Assembly: GCF_015689335.1 (NCBI RefSeq) | Contig: NZ_CP065053.1 | Span: 6,014,001-6,078,000, forward strand | DNA from: Massilia antarctica | GTDB taxonomy: Bacteria > Pseudomonadota > Gammaproteobacteria > Burkholderiales > Burkholderiaceae_D | DNA: 64,000 nucleotides | Reading direction: 5' to 3' | Shown: in pieces, positions 17,089 to 27,495 of the stretch | How positions within the stretch are numbered: the first letter of the stretch is position 1 | How the letters are laid out: the number at the start of each line of letters is the position of its first letter | Made by a program: the position numbers and the translations under genes | The notes under the pieces: generated by a model | The model's database searches: none | Seen by the model: the letters and a program-made list of their open reading frames with translations, nothing else | What the model was told of the DNA's origin: nothing

Positions 17089-19263
17089 TTGAAGCTGCGT
17101 TTTGCAATCGTACTGGCAGTGGCGGTCGGCCTGTTAATCCCCGCCTCGATCAATGTTTACAGCAATCGCAACCGCGAGGAAGCGATGATGAATCGCTGGG
17201 AATTCGAGCACCGCCACATGACTGATATTCTGGCGCTGGGCATGCAGGAACCCCTGTGGAACGTCAATGCCGATTCCGGCCGCCCCTTGCTCGCTTCGCT
17301 CTTTCTCGATGAGCGCATCGTCTCGATCCGGGTGCGCGATTCAAGGACAGGCGATTTCTTGGCAAAAGAGGATCCGGCGCGCCGGCGCGGACGCAGTACC
17401 CACTTGATACGGCCGGTGGCGCGCGACGGCGTCGTGATCGGCAACGTTGATCTGGAAATGGCTGGCGGCCTGATCGACGCCGAAATCGCGCACGAGCGGC
17501 GCCACTTTGCATTGACGGTAGGCGGCGCCCTCTTGCTGTCGATGGTCATGATCGTCGCCCTGCTCCAGCGCCGCCTGCTGGCCCCGATCAAGCGCCTGAT
17601 GCACGAGTCGGCGCGGCTGGCCGCAGGTGATTTCTCGCGTCCCTTCGTGTGGCGAAGGGATGATGAACTCGGCGCCCTGGGGCGCAGCGTGGAGCATACG
17701 CGCCAGGCGCTGCACGCCTATTTTATCGAAATCGAGGCAAAGAACGTCGCCCTTCAGGCCGAGATCGAATACCACACGCGCGCCGAGCTCGAACTCCAGC
17801 GCCACCGCGAACACCTCGAGGAACTGGTACGCGATCGCACGGCGCAGCTGCAAATTGCCAAGGAACAGGCCGAGTTCGCCAACCGCGCGAAGAGCACGTT
17901 CCTGGCGAGCATGACGCACGAATTGCGCACGCCGCTCAATGCGATCCTCGGCTACGCCCAGATCTTGAAACGGAACAAGGCGCTCGACGAACGCCAAGCC
18001 GCTGGATTGAACACCATCGCGCAAAGCGGCGAGCACTTGCTCATGCTCATTACCGATCTGCTCGACCTCGCCAAGATCGAGTCCGGCAAATTCGAACTGA
18101 TGCCCGCCGCGGTCGATCTCGCCGCCTTCATCGCCGGTGTGAAGCGCATCATCCAGGTGCGCGCCGAGCAGAAGGGCCTGGTCTTCGAGGTGTCCGCTCC
18201 CGAGCACCTGCCGTTGGTCCTGCTCGACGAAAAGCGTGTGCTCCAGATCCTGCTTAACCTGCTGGGCAACGCGGTCAAGTTTACCGATCGGGGCCAGGTC
18301 GGCCTGCGCGTGACGAGCGATGGCCTGGCCGGCGCCGATGGATGCGTGGCCCTGTGCTTTGAAGTGAGCGACAGCGGCGTAGGCATGTCCGCCGACCAGC
18401 TCGAAAGCATATTCCAACCATTCGAACAGGTCGGCGATGCGCAGCGCCGGCTCGGCGGCACCGGCCTCGGGCTGGCGATCAGCCGCCAGTTGGCGCGCAT
18501 GATGGGCAGCGAGATCGAGGTCGCCAGCGACGCGGGCATGGGCAGCCGCTTCTGGTTCACCCTGGCAGCGGAGCCGGCGGCCGCGACCATGGCGCCGCCG
18601 ACGGCCGAGCGCGACGTGATCGGCTACCTGGGCCCGCGCAAGTCCATTCTGATCGTCGACGACATCGCGGCCAACCGGGAGATGCTGAGAGACTTGCTCT
18701 CCAGCATGGGATTTGACATCGAACTCGCTTGCAATGGCCAGGTAGCGCTCGACAGCGTGCGCGAGCGCGTGCCCCACGCCGTCCTGATGGACATCGTCAT
18801 GCCCGTGATGGACGGGCTCGAGGCGACCCGGCAGATTCGCCGGCTGCCGGGCGCGGCGGCGTTGCCGATCATTGCCATTTCGGCCAGCGTGACCGAGGAC
18901 GACCAGGACAACTGCCTGGTCGCCGGGGCCGATGCCTTCATGACCAAGCCGGTGCACCAGAATGGCTTGCTCGAGACCTTGGGGCGCTTGCTCGGGGTGG
19001 CGCTCTGTTATGAAGAGCAAGCGGCGGCGGATAGCGCCGCCAACCCAACCGAGCTGACGCCGCCGCCCCGCGCCCAGCTCGAGCAGCTGTCCCGTCTCGC
19101 GCGCGAGGGCGACATGCGTGCCATCCGCGAATTGGCCGACGAGATCGAAAATGCCGATCCACGGCATGTGGCATTCGCGCGGATGCTGCGCCAGCTGGCC
19201 AAGGAGTACCAGTCGAAAGCGCTGGTCGAACTGGCGCTGCGCTACGTGGATCCCACCCCATGA
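17089..19263 (+). CDS. Membrane hybrid sensor histidine kinase
   Basis: 724 residues, apparently from a TTG at 17089. Order: membrane helix (residues ~4-20), periplasmic sensor loop (~25-140), second helix (~143-162), HAMP (~163-215), coiled coil, HisKA with phospho-acceptor His277 (MTHELRTPLN), HATPase with NAVKFTDRG, DSGVGM and GTGLGLAIS boxes, then a receiver with Asp568 (VLMDIVMPVMDG) and a ~90-residue helical tail that lacks a clear Hpt histidine. It sits between the binding protein and a receiver-kinase gene; its TGA overlaps the next ATG (ATGA). Inference: it senses a ligand bound by the upstream protein and relays phosphate within this operon, since no DNA-binding regulator is present. 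Confidence 0.85.
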   Translation: MKLRFAIVLAVAVGLLIPASINVYSNRNREEAMMNRWEFEHRHMTDILALGMQEPLWNVNADSGRPLLASLFLDERIVSIRVRDSRTGDFLAKEDPARRRGRSTHLIRPVARDGVVIGNVDLEMAGGLIDAEIAHERRHFALTVGGALLLSMVMIVALLQRRLLAPIKRLMHESARLAAGDFSRPFVWRRDDELGALGRSVEHTRQALHAYFIEIEAKNVALQAEIEYHTRAELELQRHREHLEELVRDRTAQLQIAKEQAEFANRAKSTFLASMTHELRTPLNAILGYAQILKRNKALDERQAAGLNTIAQSGEHLLMLITDLLDLAKIESGKFELMPAAVDLAAFIAGVKRIIQVRAEQKGLVFEVSAPEHLPLVLLDEKRVLQILLNLLGNAVKFTDRGQVGLRVTSDGLAGADGCVALCFEVSDSGVGMSADQLESIFQPFEQVGDAQRRLGGTGLGLAISRQLARMMGSEIEVASDAGMGSRFWFTLAAEPAAATMAPPTAERDVIGYLGPRKSILIVDDIAANREMLRDLLSSMGFDIELACNGQVALDSVRERVPHAVLMDIVMPVMDGLEATRQIRRLPGAAALPIIAISASVTEDDQDNCLVAGADAFMTKPVHQNGLLETLGRLLGVALCYEEQAAADSAANPTELTPPPRAQLEQLSRLAREGDMRAIRELADEIENADPRHVAFARMLRQLAKEYQSKALVELALRYVDPTP

Positions 19264-20480
19264 AGCCCGAACGGCAGACCATCCTCATCGTGGACGACGT
19301 GCCCGCCAATATCGGCGTGCTCGTCGATTTCCTCGAGGAAAAGCAATTTCGGGTGCTGGTCGCCCGCGATGGCGAAGAAGCCCTCGCGCGCTGCCAACTG
19401 GTCAAGCCGGACCTGGTCTTGCTTGACGTAATGATGCCCGGCATCGATGGCCTGGAGACTTGCCGCAGGCTCAAGCAGCACAGCGAGACCGTGCATATTC
19501 CCGTTATCTTCATGACCGCCATGACCGACAGCGATAACGTGGTCGCTGCCTTCGAGGCCGGGGGGGTCGATTACGTGACCAAGCCGATCCGGATCACGGA
19601 AGTGCTGGCGCGCATCCATACGCACCTGGCCCTGCGCGAGATGCACCGGCAACTCTCGGCCCAGAACACGCTGCTGCAAGCAACGAACGATCGCCTGCTC
19701 CAGGCCGAAAAAATGGCGTCGATCGGGCAGCTCGCCGCGGGCGTGGCCCATGAGATCAACAACCCGATCGGCTTCGTCAACTGCAACCTGGGGAATCTGC
19801 AAACCTATGTCACGACCTTGTTCGGGGTGATCGACGACTTCCAGCAGGCGGCCGCCGCCACCCGTGCGGTGGCGGCGCGCATGGCCGAACTGAAGGAAGC
19901 GGCCGAGGTCGACTTCATCCGCCACGACTTCGCGGCCCTGATGGACGAGTCGCGCGACGGTCTGCAGCGTGTGAAAGACATCGTCCAGGCGCTCAAGGAC
20001 TTCGCGCACGCCGACAATGCCAACACCGCCAGCGCCGACCTGCACCAGGGCCTCGACAGCACGCTGCACATCGTCAGCAGCGAAATCAGGAACAAGGCCG
20101 ACGTCGTCAAGGAGTATGGCGACTTGCCCCCCGTCGAGTGCGTCGCCTCCCAGCTCAACCAGGTTTTCATGAACTTGCTCGTCAACGCCGCCCATGCGAT
20201 CGCGGTCAAGGGCGTGATCACGATCCGCACCGGCCGTGCCGGGCAATGGGTCTGGATCGAAATCGGCGACACCGGTGCCGGCATGGACGCCGAGACCATC
20301 CAGCGTATTTTCGAGCCCTTCTTTACGACCAAGCCGATCGGCATCGGCACCGGCTTGGGCTTGTCGGTCTCGTACGGCATCGTTAAACGCCACGGCGGCC
20401 GCATCGACGTCCACAGCGAACTGGGCACGGGCAGTCAATTTACCGTTCACCTTCCTATCCACCGAGAGGCCTCCCCATGA
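19260..20480 (+). CDS. Receiver-histidine kinase (response-regulator/kinase fusion)
   Basis: 406 residues; the ATG overlaps the previous stop by four bases. An N-terminal receiver (LIVDDVPAN, phospho-acceptor Asp56 in LLDVMMPG, conserved VTKP lysine) is joined by a coiled coil to a soluble kinase core: His164 in AAGVAHEINNPIGFV, then HATPase motifs NLLVNAAHAI, GDTGAGM and GTGLGLSVSYGI. No membrane segment. Such receiver-first kinases take phosphate from a partner hybrid kinase and continue a phosphorelay. There is no output domain, so the final target must be encoded elsewhere. Confidence 0.85.
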   Translation: MKPERQTILIVDDVPANIGVLVDFLEEKQFRVLVARDGEEALARCQLVKPDLVLLDVMMPGIDGLETCRRLKQHSETVHIPVIFMTAMTDSDNVVAAFEAGGVDYVTKPIRITEVLARIHTHLALREMHRQLSAQNTLLQATNDRLLQAEKMASIGQLAAGVAHEINNPIGFVNCNLGNLQTYVTTLFGVIDDFQQAAAATRAVAARMAELKEAAEVDFIRHDFAALMDESRDGLQRVKDIVQALKDFAHADNANTASADLHQGLDSTLHIVSSEIRNKADVVKEYGDLPPVECVASQLNQVFMNLLVNAAHAIAVKGVITIRTGRAGQWVWIEIGDTGAGMDAETIQRIFEPFFTTKPIGIGTGLGLSVSYGIVKRHGGRIDVHSELGTGSQFTVHLPIHREASP

Positions 20481-21709
20481 GCCATGCAGCACCGCATCCG
20501 ATGCTCCCGCCCCTGCGCCCGCTGCGCAGCTATCTGTGCGGCGCGCTGCTGCTCGCCGCTTGCGGCTTGGCCGGCGCGGCCGAGCCGCCGGCCTCGCCCT
20601 GGAACATCGGGGGGGCGGTACGCGTCAACTACGTCTACAAGAGCTGGCAGCCCGAGTACCGGCACGGGTTCATCGGCCTTGATACGCTGCGCCTGGACGT
20701 GAAGTATGACGATGAACACCTGATCGGGTCGGCGCAGTATCGCTACAACCATTTCCCGGCCGGGCAAGGCGGGTACACCAACAATTTCCTGCATCACGGC
20801 TGGGCTGGGGTGCGCTTTGCCGACAAAAGCGAACTGCATGTCGGTCTCGACAAGGTGCCGTTTGGCCTGCTCCCCTTCGCTTCCAACAACTTCTTCGAAT
20901 CGATCGCCTACTATCTCGGCTTGGAGGATACCTATGCCCTTGGGATCAATTACGCGTGGCGCAGCGGCCCGGTGGCATGGCGGCTGGCCTACTTTGCGCG
21001 CGATGGCGGTTCCTATGGGGGCGGCGGCAACACGGCGCGCGCATCGAACCGGTATTCCTTCAACCTGGTGCCGGACGATGACAAGCTGGGCTACGGGACG
21101 GGACAAGGTGACCGCGAGCGCGACACCCTGGTCGCGCGCGCCGCCTGGCACGCGCCCGGCGAGGCGAACACGGAACTGGGTTTGTCCCTTCTCAGCGGCG
21201 CGATCCACAGCAACAACGGCGCGCGGAGCCGGCGCCGCGCGGCTGCGATCCATGCCAAAGGCAGTCGCGGGCCGTGGACGATGATGGCCGAGGCGCTGTA
21301 CTACCACAATGACACGCGCCACCTGCCCGGACAGACTTTCGGGGGGTTGGACCCGAACAGCTTCGTGATCCTGGGCGCCTTCGGCTACCCGTATCCCGTC
21401 GCGGCGAAGGGGGTCGTGTACGTGGCGAACGTGAGTTACGACATCGCCGGCAGTGCGGGCCCGTTCACTGGCTTCAAAATCTATAACGACTATAGCGTGC
21501 TGAAAAAGAAGACCGGCGGTTTCAAGGACTCGCTGCAAAATGTGACCGGGCTGAGTTTTTCCTCCGGCAAATGGATGTTCTATGCGGATGTCATGCTCGC
21601 GAAGCACCAACCTTATATGTCGCCCGACTTTGGCGGACTTGCGGCAACGTCACCGCTGCATGACGGCTTTTCGCGACGTTTCAATCTGCAGGCGGGGTAT
21701 TACTTCTGA
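20477..21709 (+). CDS. Outer-membrane beta-barrel porin
   Basis: 410 residues; ATGA overlap with the kinase gene upstream shows translational coupling. An N-terminal export signal (hydrophobic stretch ~17-35, AGAAE) is followed by alternating amphipathic strands rich in Tyr, Trp and Gly (WNIGGAVRVNYVYKSW, LIGSAQYRYNHF, WMFYADVMLAKHQPY) and a C-terminal strand ending in Tyr-Tyr-Phe, the expected BAM recognition end for an outer-membrane barrel. Specific solute unknown. Its place as the last gene of a sensory operon suggests that it either admits the sensed compound or is the signal's entry route. Confidence 0.75.
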   Translation: MSHAAPHPMLPPLRPLRSYLCGALLLAACGLAGAAEPPASPWNIGGAVRVNYVYKSWQPEYRHGFIGLDTLRLDVKYDDEHLIGSAQYRYNHFPAGQGGYTNNFLHHGWAGVRFADKSELHVGLDKVPFGLLPFASNNFFESIAYYLGLEDTYALGINYAWRSGPVAWRLAYFARDGGSYGGGGNTARASNRYSFNLVPDDDKLGYGTGQGDRERDTLVARAAWHAPGEANTELGLSLLSGAIHSNNGARSRRRAAAIHAKGSRGPWTMMAEALYYHNDTRHLPGQTFGGLDPNSFVILGAFGYPYPVAAKGVVYVANVSYDIAGSAGPFTGFKIYNDYSVLKKKTGGFKDSLQNVTGLSFSSGKWMFYADVMLAKHQPYMSPDFGGLAATSPLHDGFSRRFNLQAGYYF

Positions 21710-21754
21710 TCGAAGCAGTCGATCAGCGGCCAAGTCGCTGGCAGGCGGTGCCAG

Positions 21755-22040
21755 GCGGTGCTCGATGCCCATGCCGGCACAGACCTTATCGAATGCATGC
21801 TGGCCACTGGGCCTCTTGTCTTTCATCGTAAACCGGCCGGTAAATTGGGAGCCGTTGTCGGTCGGGATGTTGGTGATGTTGGTGATGTTGATTGGCGAGG
21901 CGAGCTTGAGTCGGCGCAGGAAGTCGACGCTGCTGCTGTCGGTCATGTCGCCATAGATGTGCAGAAACACCCAACGCGTGGCGCGGTCGATGGCCACGAA
22001 CAGGTCGCGGCGCGACCTTGAAGGTGAAAATTCGCAGCCC
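21755..22040 (-). pseudogene. IS481-type transposase remnant
   Basis: A segment coding DLFVAIDRATRWVFLHIY, TDSSSVDFLRRL, PTDNGSQFTGRFT and AFDKVCAGMGIEHRL matches the central catalytic part of the transposase at the right edge of this window. Both ends are missing: the N-terminal DNA-binding domain, the first Asp region and the catalytic Glu are gone, and there is an extra in-frame INITNIT repeat. The remnant abuts the 3' end of the porin gene. Confidence 0.75.
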
Positions 22041-22249
22041 GATACCATCATTGCGCAGGCCTCATTTTCGGTCAAAAAATCCTGTTAAATCAACGGCTTG
22101 TGAGTTTCCGATAGCATCGTCGTGCGTTTAATCAATGATGGTATCGATACCTGAAATCCCAGGCTTAAAAATTAGGTAGCATCTTGAGCACCATCAATCT
22201 GCTTTGCTTGGCCTTGCCCGCCGATGCCAAGCCCTGCCGTACCAAGGAA

Positions 22250-22277
22250 AAAAAAGCCCCTGAAATCAGGGGCTTGG
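22250..22277 (-). terminator. Terminator of guaA
   Basis: On the minus strand AAGCCCCTGA-TTTC-AGGGGCTT is followed by a run of T, a strong intrinsic terminator about 50 bases after the guaA stop. Confidence 0.9.
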
Positions 22278-22322
22278 TTGCTGTGTAATGCACGAGCCTG
22301 CCGGCTCATGCAAGTTCTCACA

Positions 22323-23933
22323 TCATTCCCATTCGATCGTCGCTGGTGGCTTACCGGAAATATCATACACCACGCGATTAATCCCGCGCACTTCGTTGAT
22401 GATGCGGTTCGACACCTTGCCCAGCAGACTGTGCGGCAAGTGCGCCCACTGCGCCGTCATGAAGTCCAAGGTTTGCACCGCGCGCAGCGCCACCACGTAT
22501 TCGTAGGTGCGGCCATCGCCCATCACGCCGACTGATTTGACCGGCAGGAACACGGCGAAGGCCTGGCTGGTTGCCTCGTACCAGTTCTTCGGCGCCGCGC
22601 CCGCATCGATGCTTTCCAGCGCCGGCAGGTCGCACGGCGTGTTGCGCAATTCTTCGATGAAGATGGCGTCGGCCCGGCGCAGCAGGTCGGCAAAGTCCTT
22701 CTTCACTTCGCCGAGGATGCGCACGCCCAGGCCCGGACCCGGGAATGGATGACGGTACACCATATCGTGGGGCAAGCCCAATGCTACGCCGAGCTTGCGC
22801 ACTTCATCCTTGAACAGTTCGCGCAACGGTTCGAGCAATTTAAGATTCAAGGTTTCCGGCAAGCCGCCCACGTTGTGGTGGCTCTTGATGGTCTGGCCTT
22901 TCTTGCCCTTGCCCGCGCTTTCGATCACGTCCGGATAGATCGTGCCCTGGGCCAGCCACTTGGCGTTCTTCAGCTTGCCCGCTTCGACCTGGAACACTTC
23001 GACGAACTCGCGTCCGATGATCTTGCGCTTGGCTTCGGGATCGGCCACGCCGGCCAGATGGCCGAGGAATTGGTCTTCAGCATCGATGCGCAGCACCTTG
23101 ACGCCAAGGTTCTTGGCGAACATGTCCATCACCATCTTGCCTTCGTCCAGGCGCAGCAGGCCATGGTCGACGAAGACGCAGGTCAGCTGGTCGCCAATGG
23201 CGCGGTGGATCAGCGCCGCCGCCACGCTCGAATCGACCCCGCCCGACAGGCCGAGGATGACGTCGTCGGTGCCGACCTGTTCGCGGATCTTGGCGACCGC
23301 TTCACTGATGTAGTCGGGCATGTTCCACTCCGACTTGCAGCCGCAGATCTCGTGCACGAAGCGTCCCAGCATGGCCTTGCCCTGCGCCGTGTGCGTCACT
23401 TCCGGATGGAACTGCACGCCATAGAAGCGGCGCTCCTCGTCGGCCATGGCGGCCACCGGGCAGCTCGGGGTGTCGCCCATCAGCTTGAAGCCGGGCGGCA
23501 TGTCGAGCACCTTGTCGCCGTGGCTCATCCAGACCTTGAGCATGCCATGGCCTTCGTCGGTGACGAAGTCGTTGATGCCATTGAGCAAGGTCGTGTGGTT
23601 GCGTGCGCGCACCTCGGCATAGCCGAATTCGCGCACCAGGCCGTTTTCGACCTTGCCGCCCAGCTGGGCCGCCATGGTTTGCATGCCATAGCAAATGCCC
23701 AGCACGGGCACACCAAGCTCGAACACGGCTTGCGGCGCGCGCGGGGCGTCGCCTTCCAGGGTGGAACTATGGCTGCCCGACAGGATCACGCCGGCGGCGC
23801 CATAGTTGCGCACGAATTCGTCGCTGACGTCATACGGGAATACTTCGGAAAACACGCCGGCGTCGCGCACGCGGCGGGCGATCAGCTGGGTGACTTGGGA
23901 ACCGAAATCGAGGATGAGGATTTTAGAGTGCAT
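22323..23933 (-). CDS. guaA: GMP synthase (glutamine-hydrolysing)
   Basis: 536 residues from the ATG at 23933 ([13 protein letters not shown]); the frame extends 18 codons further upstream but the chosen start fits the family. It converts XMP to GMP using ATP and glutamine. The N-terminal class I amidotransferase has the nucleophile in [11 protein letters not shown] and the His-Glu pair in [11 protein letters not shown]; the synthetase has the PP-loop LSGGVDSSV, and the C-terminal dimerisation domain has [16 protein letters not shown]. It lies 109 bases downstream of guaB on the same strand and is probably cotranscribed with it. Confidence 0.97.
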   Translation of the reverse strand: MHSKILILDFGSQVTQLIARRVRDAGVFSEVFPYDVSDEFVRNYGAAGVILSGSHSSTLEGDAPRAPQAVFELGVPVLGICYGMQTMAAQLGGKVENGLVREFGYAEVRARNHTTLLNGINDFVTDEGHGMLKVWMSHGDKVLDMPPGFKLMGDTPSCPVAAMADEERRFYGVQFHPEVTHTAQGKAMLGRFVHEICGCKSEWNMPDYISEAVAKIREQVGTDDVILGLSGGVDSSVAAALIHRAIGDQLTCVFVDHGLLRLDEGKMVMDMFAKNLGVKVLRIDAEDQFLGHLAGVADPEAKRKIIGREFVEVFQVEAGKLKNAKWLAQGTIYPDVIESAGKGKKGQTIKSHHNVGGLPETLNLKLLEPLRELFKDEVRKLGVALGLPHDMVYRHPFPGPGLGVRILGEVKKDFADLLRRADAIFIEELRNTPCDLPALESIDAGAAPKNWYEATSQAFAVFLPVKSVGVMGDGRTYEYVVALRAVQTLDFMTAQWAHLPHSLLGKVSNRIINEVRGINRVVYDISGKPPATIEWE

Positions 23934-24005
23934 GGAAGGCCAGGAGAAATTGCAAAATTGGTGCCGTTGGGCGGCGCTCGCGGGCAACGGGTGCCCACGC
24001 TAAGA

Positions 24006-24034
24006 ACAACGCGGCGAACTGGTCGCCGCGTTGT
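24006..24034 (-). promoter_or_regulatory. Perfect 12-bp stem-loop between guaB and guaA
   Basis: ACAACGCGGCGA (24006-24017) pairs perfectly with TCGCCGCGTTGT (24023-24034) around a five-base loop. No T-run follows on either strand. Position between guaB and guaA suggests an intercistronic mRNA element such as a partial terminator or stability hairpin. Confidence 0.6.
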
Positions 24035-24042
24035 GTGTGCCT

Positions 24043-25515
<1,473 letters not shown>

Positions 25516-25659
25516 CTATTGGCGCAAAAGTGAATTATACAGAAGTTCTTGTGCGCCGTCTCTTCGAGCCCTCAAAATGCCCGAAATCCCGTCAAGTTCG
25601 TTGACACGGCGGGCAAATCATGGCGAAATCGGGGATTGATTACTAACGGAAAGATTTAC

Positions 25660-26178
25660 ATGGTCAACCTTATCGGAAAACGAACATTGCAGCTGCTGGC
25701 CGGAGGCGCGCTGATGCTGTTCGCCACCGTCGCTTCCGCGCAATACGTGTGGGTCGACGCGAATGGCACCAAGCAATTCTCGGATCGCCCGCCGCCGCCC
25801 GGCGTGCCGGCCAAGAACATTCTCAAGTCGCCCTCGTCCGCCGCTGTCGCGCCGAGGGTGGACAGCGTGCCGGCGCCGGCATCGCAGCCCATGAGCGCCG
25901 ACGACAAGGTGCCGCCTAGCCTGGCCGACCGCGAAGCCGACTACCGCAAGCGCACCAAGGCCAAGGAAGACGAGCAAAAGAAAACCACCGCCGAAGCGGC
26001 CAGGAAGGCCAACAATAAAATCGCCTGCGAGAGCGCCCGCACCTACAAGCGCAGCCTGGAGCAAGGCACCCGCGTGAGTTCGACCGACAAGAATGGCGAA
26101 CGCACCTTCATGGATGACAGCAAGCGCGCCTCGGAAATCGCACGCGCCAACAAAACCATCAGCGACGGTTGCAAGTAA
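25660..26178 (+). CDS. Exported DUF4124-domain protein
   Basis: 172 residues from the ATG at 25660; upstream frame extension is unlikely. A signal peptide (LFATVASA-Q) leads into a short DUF4124 domain (QYVWVDANGTKQFSDRPPPPGVPAKNI), a Pro/Ala linker, a charged coiled-coil stretch rich in Lys and Glu, and a conserved tail containing two Cys (IACESARTYKR and ISDGCK). Function unknown; proteins of this type are common in Oxalobacteraceae. A related tail occurs in the protein at 36984. Divergent from guaB; ends in a terminator. Confidence 0.75.
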   Translation: MVNLIGKRTLQLLAGGALMLFATVASAQYVWVDANGTKQFSDRPPPPGVPAKNILKSPSSAAVAPRVDSVPAPASQPMSADDKVPPSLADREADYRKRTKAKEDEQKKTTAEAARKANNKIACESARTYKRSLEQGTRVSSTDKNGERTFMDDSKRASEIARANKTISDGCK

Positions 26179-26188
26179 TGCTGGTCCG

Positions 26189-26212
26189 GGCTCAGCCTGG
26201 CTGAGCCTTTTT
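26189..26212 (+). terminator. Terminator of the DUF4124 gene
   Basis: GGCTCAG (26189-26195) pairs with CTGAGCC (26201-26207), followed by five T. It overlaps the 3' end of the convergent rnfH gene. Confidence 0.8.
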
Positions 26213-26509
26213 CTCAGCCCGCTTGCGGCGCGACTCTTTCGGGTCGGCCACCAGCGGACGGTAGATTTCGATGCGGTCGCGCTCCCGCAAGACCGTCTCC
26301 AGCGGCTTCTTCTTGCCGTACAGGCCGACCGGCTGCAGCGCCAGGTCGATTCCCGGAATGTCGTCGAGCACGCCGCTCCGGCGGATCGCCTGTTCGATCG
26401 TGCAGCCCCGCTCCACAGTCAGCTCGCGCAGGTACTCGCGCAAGGGCGTGGCATAGCACACCTGGACCGTGATGTTTTGCGCCGCCGGTTCAGCCAGGGA
26501 GTCATCCAT
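26192..26509 (-). CDS. RnfH family (ubiquitin-like beta-grasp) protein
   Basis: 105 residues from the ATG at 26509; the open frame begins further upstream inside ratA. It has the small beta-grasp fold of the RnfH/YfjF family (ITVQVCYATPLREYLRELTV, VGLYGKKKPLETVLRERDRIEIYRPL). Biochemical role is unknown despite the name. It overlaps the 3' end of ratA by eight bases, the standard ratA-rnfH (yfjG-yfjF) arrangement. Confidence 0.9.
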   Translation of the reverse strand: MDDSLAEPAAQNITVQVCYATPLREYLRELTVERGCTIEQAIRRSGVLDDIPGIDLALQPVGLYGKKKPLETVLRERDRIEIYRPLVADPKESRRKRAEKKAQPG

Positions 26510-26933
26510 AGACCGTCTCGGCGCGCTTGCAGAACGAGTCGACCATGCTGTTGGCAATCACGCCGAACACGGGCCCGATCAATTGTTCGAGTATCATGCT
26601 TGAAAATTCGTAGTGCAGGTCGAATTCGACCTTGCAGGCATCGGCCCGCAGCGCCTTGAAGGTCCAGGTGCCATCCATGCATTTGAACGGGCCGTCGACC
26701 AGCTTCATCTTCATCTGGGTCGGCCGCGTGTTGATGTTGCGGGTGGTGAAGCTTTGCTTCACGCCATGGAAGTGAATTGCCAGGCAAGCGACCAGGGTGT
26801 CGTCGGTCCGCTCAATAAGCTTCACGCCGCCGCACCAGGGCAGGAATTTGGGATAATCTTCCACTTTGGCCACGAGGTCGAACATTTGTTCGGCGCTGTA
26901 AGCTAAAAATACTGTTTTGTGTACTACTGCCAT
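26502..26933 (-). CDS. ratA: RatA/Coq10-type START-domain protein
   Basis: 143 residues forming a single START/polyketide-cyclase-like lipid-binding domain (VHKTVFLAYSAEQMFDLV, VEDYPKFLPWCGG, WTFKAL, SSMILEQLIGPVFGVIANSMVDSF). The E. coli homologue was described as a toxin blocking 70S assembly (RatA); the Coq10 homology instead suggests ubiquinone binding. The genes ratA-rnfH lie back to back with smpB in many beta- and gammaproteobacteria, as here. Confidence 0.9.
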   Translation of the reverse strand: MAVVHKTVFLAYSAEQMFDLVAKVEDYPKFLPWCGGVKLIERTDDTLVACLAIHFHGVKQSFTTRNINTRPTQMKMKLVDGPFKCMDGTWTFKALRADACKVEFDLHYEFSSMILEQLIGPVFGVIANSMVDSFCKRAETVYG

Positions 26934-27006
26934 TAATCAACCGTTTGCTATGATGTTGGGTATCTTGCATCAGTAGTTTAACCGAACCGCGCACTTTAGC
27001 CATTTC

Positions 27007-27456
27007 ATGAGTATTGTTGACAATAAAAAAGCATTCCACGACTACTTCATCGAGGACCGGTACGAAGCCGGTATCGTGCTCGAAGGATGGGAAGTCAAGG
27101 CGATTCGCGATTCGCGCGTCCAGATCAAGGAGGCGTACGTGGTCGTGCGCGGGGACGAGCTGTTCCTGTTCGGCGCGCACATCAGCGCGCTGTCGACCGC
27201 ATCCTCGTTCACTCACCCGGAAGCGGTACGCACGCGCAAGCTGCTGCTGCACCGCGCCGAAGTCGATAAGCTGATCGGCAAGGTCGAGCGCTCGGGCTAC
27301 ACCCTGGTACCGATCAACCTGCATTTCAAGGGTGGACGGGTGAAGTGCGAGATCGGACTTGCCAAGGGCAAGAAGCAGCACGACAAGCGCGCCACCGAGA
27401 AAGAACGCGACGGCAAGCGCGAAGTTGCCGCGGCGATGAAGACGCACAGCCGTTAA
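27007..27456 (+). CDS. smpB: SsrA-binding protein SmpB
   Basis: 149 residues. It binds tmRNA and delivers it to stalled ribosomes for trans-translation. The N-terminal [37 protein letters not shown] and the [26 protein letters not shown] barrel end in a basic C-terminal tail needed for decoding-centre binding. Divergent from ratA. No ssrA gene was seen in the window. Confidence 0.97.
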   Translation: MSIVDNKKAFHDYFIEDRYEAGIVLEGWEVKAIRDSRVQIKEAYVVVRGDELFLFGAHISALSTASSFTHPEAVRTRKLLLHRAEVDKLIGKVERSGYTLVPINLHFKGGRVKCEIGLAKGKKQHDKRATEKERDGKREVAAAMKTHSR

Positions 27457-27495
27457 AATTCCTGCCCTCGCGCCCAAGCGCGGGGGCAAGGATGC

